A stretch of DNA of 6,686 nt from Clostridia bacterium (GTDB lineage: Bacteria; Bacillota; Clostridia; Oscillospirales; CAG-272), in contig JAFTNI010000095.1 of the NCBI GenBank assembly GCA_017451975.1, positions 1 to 6,686 of the forward strand, given 5' to 3'. The first letter of the stretch is position 1. The number at the start of each line of letters is the position of its first letter. The notes beneath the pieces were generated by a model. That model was not told where the DNA came from, did not search any database, and saw only the letters and a program-made list of their open reading frames with translations. Both the position numbers and the translations under genes were made by a program. Below are positions 1 to 5,516 of the stretch, piece after piece.

Positions 1-755
1 ATCATGGCGATAAATTCACTGTTGGTGGGCTTGCCGCGCTCGTTTTGTATTGTGTAACCGAAGTAAGAATTGAGTGTATCTATATCGCCTCTGTCCCACG
101 CGACCTCTATGGCGTGGCGTATGGCGCGCTCCACGCGAGAGGAGGTTGTTTGGTATTTCTTTGCCACGGTGGGGTAGAGTATTTTCGTAACGGAGTTTAT
201 AAGCTCGTTATCCTCCACCGTCATCATAATAGCCGTGCGTAAATATTGGTAGCCTTTTATGTGAGCAGGCACGCCGATTTTGTGTATAATGGAAGTGACC
301 TGTGCTTCAAGGTCGCTCGTTTCTATAGCGTACCTGTATTCGCCCGCAAGCTGGGGCTTCAGCCCGCTTCCGCGGCTTTTCGCTATGCGCAGAATGCGCT
401 CCTTGAGCGTGGTGTAGTCGAAGGGCTTCTGCATACAGTAGGAAGCGCCCGCATCTATTGCCTCAAGGAAAAGGTTCTGGTTTGAGCAATAGGAAAACAC
501 GATAAAGTCGGGCGCCTGGTTTGCCGTGGGGAAGAGCGTTTTCGCCTTTTTGATTATCTGCACCGTGTCCATTTTCGGCAGCCAGATGTCGATAAGCACT
601 ATATCGGGCATGGCGCGCTTTATTTTCGTAAGTACATCGAGCCCGTTCGAGGTTTCATCGACAATTTCCATATTCATATGTAAAAGATTGTTCTTTAAAT
701 TCGCCCGAAAATCGTTATTTTCGTCGGCAATCAAGATTTTAATTTTTTGTTCCAT
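1..755 (-). CDS. spo0A: Spo0A, sporulation master response regulator (C-terminus cut by window edge)
   Basis: Transcription factor that, when phosphorylated, binds 0A boxes and commits the cell to sporulation. 251 codons are visible, starting at ATG 755-753. The N-terminal receiver domain (about residues 1-125) has acidic-pocket D11/E12, phosphoacceptor D56 (in LIDIWLP), the S88 switch position and K110 (in QKPFD). A short linker leads to the Spo0A-specific DNA-binding domain from about residue 150, with the hallmark IGVPAHIKGY (160-169), the recognition-helix segment SRVERAIRHAIEVAW (206-220) and KPTNSEFIAM at 242-251. B. subtilis Spo0A is 267 residues and ends soon after this motif, so only about 10 residues are missing. 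A GGAG Shine-Dalgarno lies at 764-767, 8 nt from the start. Oddities: the usual Gly after the phosphoacceptor loop is Thr (KMDT), and Trp58 is unusual. The receiver is clearly more divergent than the DNA-binding domain. The gene lies downstream of ispDF on the same strand but is separated by 262 bp with its own probable promoter. Confidence 0.97.
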   Translation of the reverse strand, partial: MEQKIKILIADENNDFRANLKNNLLHMNMEIVDETSNGLDVLTKIKRAMPDIVLIDIWLPKMDTVQIIKKAKTLFPTANQAPDFIVFSYCSNQNLFLEAIDAGASYCMQKPFDYTTLKERILRIAKSRGSGLKPQLAGEYRYAIETSDLEAQVTSIIHKIGVPAHIKGYQYLRTAIMMTVEDNELINSVTKILYPTVAKKYQTTSSRVERAIRHAIEVAWDRGDIDTLNSYFGYTIQNERGKPTNSEFIAM

Positions 756-813
756 TTTTCTTTCTCCGGTTTCGTATTTTATTCTTGTCGCTTTTTTGCT
801 TAATAGTTAGTTT

Positions 814-839
814 TATGGTTATATATTACCATATTATGG
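814..839. promoter_or_regulatory. Operator-like overlapping palindromes upstream of spo0A
   Basis: Positions 814-833 form a 20-bp palindrome, TATGGT-n-ATATAT-n-ACCATA, broken only at the two n positions. Its right arm is shared with a second palindrome, CCATA-T-TATGG, at 829-839. Three alternating TATGG/CCATA half-sites thus sit about 60-85 bp upstream of the spo0A start. The first palindrome covers the best -10 candidate for spo0A. This suits a dimeric repressor site or a small transcript hairpin; which protein, if any, binds is unknown. Confidence 0.4.
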
Positions 840-851
840 AAATAAATGCAA
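823..851 (-). promoter_or_regulatory. Candidate spo0A promoter
   Basis: On the minus strand, TTGCAT (851-846) lies 17 bp upstream of TAATAT (828-823), which is preceded directly by TGG as an extended -10. The predicted leader would be about 60 nt. The -35 is weak (three of six consensus bases) and the region is so AT-rich that other hexamer pairs are possible. I found no convincing sigma-H promoter or clean 0A box here, although spo0A in Bacillus has both. Low confidence. Confidence 0.3.
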
Positions 852-924
852 TAATGAATTGTAAAATAATGTAATAAAAAATATCTGTTTGATTTTGTGA
901 AGAATTACGAAATATAAAACAATA

Positions 925-995
925 ATCGCCATTATAGCTCCTTTTACACGCTTGAAATTCGGGAAATTTAAGCGAAAAAAGGGAATAATGGCGAT
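925..995. repeat. 71-bp imperfect palindrome between ispF and spo0A, possible terminator or small mobile repeat
   Basis: The ends are perfect 11-bp inverted repeats, ATCGCCATTAT (925-935) and ATAATGGCGAT (985-995). Inside them CCTTTT (940-945) faces AAAAGG (977-982, from the A-run), and CGCTT (949-953) faces AAGCG (970-974). Four more A/T pairs follow, at 955-956 with 967-968 and 958-959 with 964-965, around the CGGG loop at 960-963. About 27 base pairs form in all, with small internal bulges. On the minus strand it starts 23 nt after the ispF stop and is followed by a T-rich run (TATTGTTTTATATTT), so it could end ispDF transcripts. It is longer than a standard intrinsic terminator and also resembles a small palindromic intergenic repeat. 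No coding role is seen. Confidence 0.6.
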
Positions 996-1017
996 AGATG
1001 TGATTTTGGTTATTAAA

Positions 1018-1494
1018 TCAGCCCTTGACAATGCAAACGGCGTGGGCAGAAATGCCTTCTCCGCTTCCCGTAAAGCCAAGCTTTTCTTCTGTAGTAGCTT
1101 TTATATTTACGTTTTCGGGGGCGGTGCCAAGCGTTTTTGCCACGTTATTTTTCATTTCTTCTATATAGGGCGCAAGCTTTGGCTTCTGTGCTATAACGGT
1201 GGCGTCTATATTGGAAATACCGTAGCCGTGCGAGGCGAGGATTTCGCCGCATCTGGCAAGTATTATAAGGCTGGAAATACCCTTTATGCTCTGGTCGTTA
1301 TCGGGGAAGTGGAAGCCTATATCTCTCTCGGCGCAGGCACCGAGTATTGCATCGGAAATTGCGTGGCAGAGCACGTCGGCATCGGAGTGGCCGAGCAATC
1401 CCTTTTCATATTCTATCTTAACCCCGCCGAGAATGAGGTCGCGCCCCTCCACAAGGCGGTGAACGTCATACCCGTGGCCTATTCGGAAGTTCAT
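1018..1494 (-). CDS. ispF: IspF, 2-C-methyl-D-erythritol 2,4-cyclodiphosphate synthase
   Basis: Cyclises CDP-ME 2-phosphate to MEcPP with loss of CMP, the fifth step of the MEP isoprenoid pathway; the family is a cytosolic homotrimer with zinc at the active site. At 158 residues it is full length. The opening RIGHGYDVHRL (4-14) supplies metal ligands D10 and H12, and the block GHSDADVLCHAI (35-46) supplies H44. The C-terminal signature TTEEKLGFTG holds the cytidine-side Thr and catalytic Glu region. The start codon overlaps the ispD stop (ATGA, 1491-1494), so the two are translationally coupled in pathway order D then F. They remain separate genes, not the bifunctional IspDF fusion of some proteobacteria. 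Identification is secure. Confidence 0.97.
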   Translation of the reverse strand: MNFRIGHGYDVHRLVEGRDLILGGVKIEYEKGLLGHSDADVLCHAISDAILGACAERDIGFHFPDNDQSIKGISSLIILARCGEILASHGYGISNIDATVIAQKPKLAPYIEEMKNNVAKTLGTAPENVNIKATTEEKLGFTGSGEGISAHAVCIVKG

Positions 1495-2249
1495 TTGCCC
1501 TCCTCCTCTGCCTCTATGATGTTGCGCACGCGCTCAAAATCGCTTGCGAACGTGATTTTTATGTTGCTATCGCCGCATTCCACAAGCTTTACCTTGAAGC
1601 CGGAGGCTTCTGCAAGCATTGCATCGTCTGTAGCGTAAACGTATTTGTCGCCTGCCTTTGCAAGCGATACCTCGTACATTTTTTTGAGGAATACCTGGGG
1701 CGTTTGCGCGCGCCAGATAGTTCTGCGGTCTATTGTTTTTGCCACAAATCCGTCTTTATCGGCGCGTTTTACCGTGTCTGTAGAGCGCGTTGCCGCTATA
1801 GCGGCGCCGTGGCTGTACGCCGTGCGCACAACGTCCTCTATTTGCTTAAGCGTTACGGCACAGCGCGCGCCGTCGTGTATTGCGACGTATTTGGACTTTT
1901 TATCTATGGCGTAGAAGCCCTTCTTTGCAGATTCCGCGCGGGATTCGCCGCCCTCTATAACCTTGGTTACCTTCGTAAGCCCGTATTGCTTGATGTATTC
2001 GCCGTAAACTGGCATTTCCTCTTCCGCCGCCACTATTACAATTTCGTCTATAACCTCAGACGCCTGAAATTTCATAAGCGTGCGCACGGCGACGGGTATG
2101 CCGTTTATTTCCGTTAGCTGCTTTGTGGTTTTACCGCCCGTGCGTGTGCTTTTTCCCGCAACGAGAATTACCGCGCTCGTGGGCTCGTGCCCCACAGATT
2201 TCGTAAGCCCCTTCAGGGCTTGCTCTGCCGCAAAAATCAAATTTACCAT
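1491..2249 (-). CDS. ispD: IspD, 2-C-methyl-D-erythritol 4-phosphate cytidylyltransferase
   Basis: Transfers CMP from CTP to MEP, giving CDP-ME, the third MEP-pathway step; cytosolic homodimer in the family. It has 252 residues against about 230 in E. coli, because about 22 residues precede the Rossmann-like core. Visible motifs are the nucleotide-binding loop VAGKSTRTGG (30-39) with K43 in TTKQL, GGESRAESA (100-108), HDGARC (125-130), TDTVK (157-161), and RRTIWRAQTPQVF (175-187), then ATDDA near residue 207. The binding loop departs from the usual AAGxGxRMG (Val-Ala for Ala-Ala, Thr for Met). The start at 2249 is backed by GAAAGGA at 2259-2265, 9 nt upstream; a GTG at residue 19 is possible but has a badly spaced Shine-Dalgarno. 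First gene of the ispDF operon. Confidence 0.95.
   Translation of the reverse strand: MVNLIFAAEQALKGLTKSVGHEPTSAVILVAGKSTRTGGKTTKQLTEINGIPVAVRTLMKFQASEVIDEIVIVAAEEEMPVYGEYIKQYGLTKVTKVIEGGESRAESAKKGFYAIDKKSKYVAIHDGARCAVTLKQIEDVVRTAYSHGAAIAATRSTDTVKRADKDGFVAKTIDRRTIWRAQTPQVFLKKMYEVSLAKAGDKYVYATDDAMLAEASGFKVKLVECGDSNIKITFASDFERVRNIIEAEEEGK
1498..1506 (-). promoter_or_regulatory. Strong Shine-Dalgarno of ispF inside ispD
   Basis: On the minus strand GGAGGAGGG lies within the last codons of ispD (encoding the Glu-Glu-Gly end) and 3-6 nt before the ispF ATG. It explains how ispF is translated from a four-base overlap and fixes the ispF start. Confidence 0.75.
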
Positions 2250-2301
2250 ATATAAATATCCTTTCGATAAAAAATCAGCTGAAAAATCATTCTTTGCCTA
2301 T

Positions 2302-2331
2302 ATTATAGCATATTAAACAAGGTTATGGCAA
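2302..2331 (-). promoter_or_regulatory. Sigma-A promoter of ispDF
   Basis: Minus strand: TTGCCA (2331-2326), 18-bp spacer, then consensus TATAAT (2307-2302) preceded by TGC, an extended -10. Expected start near 2295, giving a leader of about 46 nt before ispD. It is the best promoter match in the window and no second promoter is needed for ispF. Confidence 0.7.
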
Positions 2332-2340
2332 TAACTCACG

Positions 2341-2378
2341 AAAAAAAAGCAAAAAATGTCAAAAAAATTTTTGAAAAA
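2341..2378. promoter_or_regulatory. Phased A-tracts with inverted repeat, upstream control region of cdaA
   Basis: Four A-runs of 8, 6, 7 and 5 bases (2341-2348, 2351-2356, 2361-2367, 2374-2378) are centred about 9-12 bp apart, close to one helical turn. They lie just upstream of the cdaA -35 position, as an UP element or curved DNA would. Within them is an inverted repeat TCAAAAA-AA-TTTTTGA (2359-2374). TGTCAAA at 2357-2363 also fits the Spo0A box TGTCRAA. Function is inferred from base pattern only. Confidence 0.45.
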
Positions 2379-2381
2379 CTA

Positions 2382-2410
2382 TTTATTTCCGCGAAAACTT
2401 ATTATATAAT
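2382..2410 (+). promoter_or_regulatory. Probable promoter of the cdaA operon
   Basis: TATAAT at 2405-2410, overlapped by a second TATAAT at 2410-2415, lies 17 bp after TTTATT (2382-2387). The -35 is poor, but the A-tracts directly upstream could compensate. Predicted start near 2417 and leader near 50 nt. It is divergent from the ispDF promoter about 75 bp away. Confidence 0.5.
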
Positions 2411-2457
2411 ATAATTAATTAAGTGTAAATCAGCCTATATGTGCGAAAATTTTTGTG

Positions 2458-2463
2458 AGAGGA
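2458..2463 (+). promoter_or_regulatory. Shine-Dalgarno that sets the cdaA start
   Basis: AGAGGA ends 5 nt before ATG 2469. The frame is open from an earlier ATG at 2439, but that codon has no Shine-Dalgarno and would add ten residues (CENFCERKT) unlike the family N-terminus. The 2469 start is therefore preferred. Confidence 0.7.
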
Positions 2464-2468
2464 AAACG

Positions 2469-3311
2469 ATGAAAACTTTTGAACAATTTATCGGTCATGC
2501 TTTTACGCAGTTTCTGACCATCGGCCCCGTCGACGTTATAGATATTGCTCTTGTCGCGGTTATAATTTTCTTTGTTATAAAATTTATAAGCGATAAGCGC
2601 GCGGGCAAGCTTGCCATTGGTATATGTATGATATTGTTTCTGCTTGTTATAAGCCAGATATTCCAGATGAGCGCCACGAATTTTCTCTTTTCCAATATCG
2701 CTCAGTTCGGCGTAATTTTGCTTGTAGTCGTTTTCCAATCGGAAATACGCTCTGCGCTTGAAAAAATAGGCGGCGCGGGCAAGGAACTCAAAATTCTCCC
2801 CGGCAATAAAGACGGCAAGGGAAACAGGCGCTTTGGTGCGATAAGCACGCTTTGCGAGGCGGTGCAGGAGCTTGCGCGCGATTACACGGGTGCGCTTATA
2901 GTTATAGAGCGCGATACGCCCCTTGGCGATATAGCAAAAACGGGTACTGTGGTAAACGCTGATATAGGCGTTGCCATTATAAAAAATATATTCTACAATA
3001 AAGCACCGCTTCATGACGGCGCTATGATAATTAAAAACCAGCGCGTTTACTCGGCAGGCTGCTTCCTTCCCCTTTCCACAAAGGACGATATTATAAAGGA
3101 CCTGGGCACGCGCCACAGAGCCGCTATAGGCATGAGCGAGAACAGCGATGCAATAGTTATAGTCGTTTCCGAAGAAACGGGTACGATTTCCATGGCGGTT
3201 GACGGCAAGCTTCGCCGTAACTACGATTACAGCTCGCTTAAAAAGGAGCTTAACCGAATACTTAACGATAACCCCGAGGAAGCAAAACAAACTAAAAACC
3301 GCAAAAAATAA
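2469..3311 (+). CDS. cdaA: CdaA, membrane diadenylate cyclase (c-di-AMP synthase)
   Basis: Condenses two ATP to cyclic di-AMP, a second messenger governing potassium and osmolyte transport and cell-wall homeostasis. From ATG 2469 the protein has 280 residues, close to the 273 of B. subtilis CdaA (YbbP). Three hydrophobic helices at about 22-40, 48-65 and 74-90 form the N-terminal membrane part. They are followed by a linker with LEKIGG and then the DAC (DisA_N) domain from about 120. The catalytic signatures are both present: DGA at 183-185 (in PLHDGAMII) and RHR at 215-217 (in GTRHRAAIG), followed by SE at 223-224. The enzyme should thus be active. The C-terminus is basic and Lys-rich (KQTKNRKK). 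First gene of the plus-strand operon, directly followed by its known partner cdaR. Confidence 0.97.
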   Translation: MKTFEQFIGHAFTQFLTIGPVDVIDIALVAVIIFFVIKFISDKRAGKLAIGICMILFLLVISQIFQMSATNFLFSNIAQFGVILLVVVFQSEIRSALEKIGGAGKELKILPGNKDGKGNRRFGAISTLCEAVQELARDYTGALIVIERDTPLGDIAKTGTVVNADIGVAIIKNIFYNKAPLHDGAMIIKNQRVYSAGCFLPLSTKDDIIKDLGTRHRAAIGMSENSDAIVIVVSEETGTISMAVDGKLRRNYDYSSLKKELNRILNDNPEEAKQTKNRKK

Positions 3312-3345
3312 TGATATGCAAAAGTATATATGAGGTTATGAATAA

Positions 3346-3891
3346 ATGGGAAAAATCATATCTTTTATGAACTCTTTCAAGGGCTTTGCAAAGGGAAGCG
3401 AGCCCGCGCTCGATACGGGTGAAATCGACCGCGACAGGGCGGACGATTACGCCGTAGAGAAAAAAAGCACGACGTTTTTCGTTGTAAGCATAATAGTTTC
3501 CGTGCTGGGCGCTTTGCTTGTGTGGCTTTTTGCCGTAAGCACGAGTACGACGGAAAAAATCTTTTCCGTTCAGCCGGAGATGAGAGGGCTCGATTCGTTT
3601 GTAAGCGCGGCGCACCAATCGGGCTTCACCGTTGTGACAGAGGCGGATGCCAACGTTGGCTTTGCGCTCGAGGGCAGGCAGAAGGTAGTGAATAACGTAA
3701 CGAAAGACGATATATCTGTATACGTCGACCTGGAAGCGCTTATAAAAGCAGTAGAAAAGCTGCCTAACGACGTAGAGCAGACTCTTACAGCGGAAATCGT
3801 GATTGATGCCCCCGTATATTTCAATATAGTGGACGTATCAAAAGAAAAAATAACTGTAAAGCTCGTGCCTATCAACAAGGTTACGGAATAA
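3346..3891 (+). CDS. cdaR: CdaR/YbbR-domain protein, short single-domain form
   Basis: Membrane-anchored partner that modulates CdaA in characterised Bacillota. 181 residues: a charged N-terminal segment of about 40 residues, one strong transmembrane helix at about 42-64 (TTFFVVSIIVSVLGALLVWLF region), then an extracytoplasmic beta-rich part. Residues about 95-177 look like one YbbR repeat, with the typical VTKDDISVYVDLEAL step and a final KITVKLVPI strand. B. subtilis CdaR carries four such domains in about 480 residues, so this is a reduced version; the reading frame ends cleanly and shows no sign of a frameshift. The start is ATG 3346, with GAGG at 3332-3335 about 10 nt upstream. It sits 34 nt after cdaA and 4 nt before the FAD gene. 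Assignment rests mainly on position, topology and the YbbR-like pattern. Confidence 0.85.
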   Translation: MGKIISFMNSFKGFAKGSEPALDTGEIDRDRADDYAVEKKSTTFFVVSIIVSVLGALLVWLFAVSTSTTEKIFSVQPEMRGLDSFVSAAHQSGFTVVTEADANVGFALEGRQKVVNNVTKDDISVYVDLEALIKAVEKLPNDVEQTLTAEIVIDAPVYFNIVDVSKEKITVKLVPINKVTE

Positions 3892-3895
3892 AATT

Positions 3896-5500
3896 ATGCA
3901 GAAATACATTATAAACAATATAAAATTACCCTACAGAACTTCAAAAGACGCGGCGCTTACAATCGCGGAAAAGGCTCTTTTGAAGTTCTTTTCCAAAAAG
4001 AGCATTGTTTCGCTTGCCATAAGCAAGCGCTCGCTCGACGCGCGCAAGCGCGAAAGTATAAATTTTGTCTATTCCGTTACGGCAGAAGTAGAGGCATCGC
4101 GGGAAATTCCCGAGCAGAAGCTTCTCGCTGCGGGTATAGCCCGCGTGCGCGAAGAGGCGCTTGAGCCCGCGTTTGGCGCAGAGGAAATGCGCGCGCGCCC
4201 CGTTATAGTCGGCTTCGGCCCCTGCGGTATGTTCTGCGCGCTTATGCTTGCGGAATATGGCTACCGCCCCATTGTGCTGGAGCGCGGCGGAGATATCGCC
4301 GAGCGCGAGGCGGCGGTGGAAAAGTTCCTTGCAGAACAGGTGCTTGACGAAAGCAGCAATATACAGTTTGGCGCGGGCGGCGCGGGCACTTTTTCCGACG
4401 GCAAGCTCGTGACGCGAATAAACGATAAAAAATGCGCCTACGTGCTTCGCACGCTCGTGGAGCTGGGCGCCCCCGAAAACGTGCTTTACGAGGCAAAGCC
4501 GCACATAGGCACGGATATACTTAAAAAGGTCGTTTCCAATATGAGGGCGCGCCTGCTTGAGCTTGGCGCGGAAATTCATTTCGGCACGAAATTCACGGGC
4601 TTTTCCTCGTCTGCGGGGAAGGTTACGAAGGTTACTACAGATAAGGGCGAGCTTGAATGTTCGCTTCTTGTGCTGGCGCCGGGCCACAGCGCGCGCGATA
4701 CCTTCGAAATGCTTATGGAAAAGGGGCTTTCGTTTGTGCCGAAGGCGTTTTCCGTGGGCGTGAGAATTGAACATTTGCAGGAAGAAATAGATAAAGGGCT
4801 TTACGGCGATTCCGCAGGCGACCCGCTGCTGCCAAAGGGCGAATATAACCTTTCCCACAGGGAAGGCGAGCGCGGCGCGTACACGTTTTGTATGTGCCCG
4901 GGCGGCACGGTTATGGCGGCGGCAAGCGAAGTGGGCGGTGTTGTAACCAATGGTATGAGCAGATATGCGCGCGACGGCAAAAACGCAAACGCTGCCGTTG
5001 CCGTAAGCATTCTGCCCGAGGATTTCGGCGCTAGCGCAAAGGGCGCTATAGAATTTCAGCGCGCGCTTGAGCGCAAGGCGTTCCTGCTTGGCGGCAAAAG
5101 CTATTTTGCCCCCGCGCAAACGGTTGGCGATTTCCTCTCGGGCACGCGCGGCACTCTGCCCACGAAGGTAGAACCTACGTATATGAACGGCAAGGTCACT
5201 ATGGCAGATATGCACGAGCTTCTGCCTGCGCAGGCATCGAAGCTTTTAGAAAACGGCTTGCGCGATTTCGGGCATAAGCTGCCCGGCTACGACGCGCCGT
5301 ACGCAGTGCTTACGGGCGTGGAATCGCGTACGTCCTCACCCGTGCGCATAATGCGCGGCGAGGGCTTTACGGCGCTCGGGTACGATAACATTTACCCTTG
5401 CGGCGAGGGCGCGGGATACGCGGGCGGCATAACGAGCGCCGCGGTAGACGGTATCAACTGCGCTATGCACATAATGGCAAGATACAAAGCGAAAATTTAA
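3896..5500 (+). CDS. COG2509-type FAD-dependent dehydrogenase, substrate unknown
   Basis: Predicted cytosolic flavoprotein of 534 residues, a full family length. Residues 1-95 form the family's own N-terminal domain, with the conserved KRSLDARKRESINFVYSV segment (44-61). The FAD-binding Rossmann core follows: VIVGFGPCGM (103-112, GxGPxG) and the ERG end of the second strand (129-131). Further family marks are GAGGAGTFSDGKLVTR (159-174), APGHSARD (261-268) and the C-terminal FAD motif CGEGAGYAGGITSAA (502-516). The last places the isoalloxazine-side loop and ends in VDGI. The family resembles BaiN/HI0933-like and other two-domain flavoproteins, but its substrate has not been defined to my knowledge. 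The ATG at 3896 has a weak GGA at 3885-3887 inside the end of cdaR, so translation is probably coupled. It occupies the place where glmM stands in the Bacillus-type cdaA-cdaR-glmM order. Confidence 0.9.
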   Translation: MQKYIINNIKLPYRTSKDAALTIAEKALLKFFSKKSIVSLAISKRSLDARKRESINFVYSVTAEVEASREIPEQKLLAAGIARVREEALEPAFGAEEMRARPVIVGFGPCGMFCALMLAEYGYRPIVLERGGDIAEREAAVEKFLAEQVLDESSNIQFGAGGAGTFSDGKLVTRINDKKCAYVLRTLVELGAPENVLYEAKPHIGTDILKKVVSNMRARLLELGAEIHFGTKFTGFSSSAGKVTKVTTDKGELECSLLVLAPGHSARDTFEMLMEKGLSFVPKAFSVGVRIEHLQEEIDKGLYGDSAGDPLLPKGEYNLSHREGERGAYTFCMCPGGTVMAAASEVGGVVTNGMSRYARDGKNANAAVAVSILPEDFGASAKGAIEFQRALERKAFLLGGKSYFAPAQTVGDFLSGTRGTLPTKVEPTYMNGKVTMADMHELLPAQASKLLENGLRDFGHKLPGYDAPYAVLTGVESRTSSPVRIMRGEGFTALGYDNIYPCGEGAGYAGGITSAAVDGINCAMHIMARYKAKI

Positions 5501-5516
5501 AGAAAACAGGTAAAAA

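Noticed and set aside
45..810. Three short plus-strand open frames across the spo0A region
   Set aside because: The minus strand gives a continuous Spo0A with D56 and the IGVPAHIKGY block; the plus frames are shadows.
952..1638. 228-codon plus-strand open frame across ispF and the ispD end
   Set aside because: It is antisense to two well-supported MEP genes, has no credible motifs, and begins inside the 71-bp palindrome.
2270..2289. Direct repeat AAAAATCA, two copies 12 bp apart, in the ispD leader
   Set aside because: It is short and A-rich, and plausible by chance in this AT-rich leader; no regulator site is recognised.
2357..2362. TTGACA on the minus strand as a -35 for a second ispDF promoter
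   Set aside because: No acceptable -10 lies 16-18 bp downstream; the sequence there is GTGAGTTA.
2250..2468. Possible riboswitch or small RNA in the divergent region
   Set aside because: Predicted leaders are only about 46-52 nt, and no conserved riboswitch core or strong GC stem is visible.
2430..3290. 286-codon minus-strand open frame opposite cdaA
   Set aside because: The plus strand encodes a complete diadenylate cyclase with DGA and RHR motifs and a Shine-Dalgarno. The minus product is Tyr/Arg-rich with no recognisable domain.
3941..5215. 424-codon open frame on the minus strand opposite the FAD gene
   Set aside because: It is an antisense shadow caused by GC-rich codon bias. Its translation is Arg/His/Ala-rich without family motifs, while the plus frame shows all FAD motifs.
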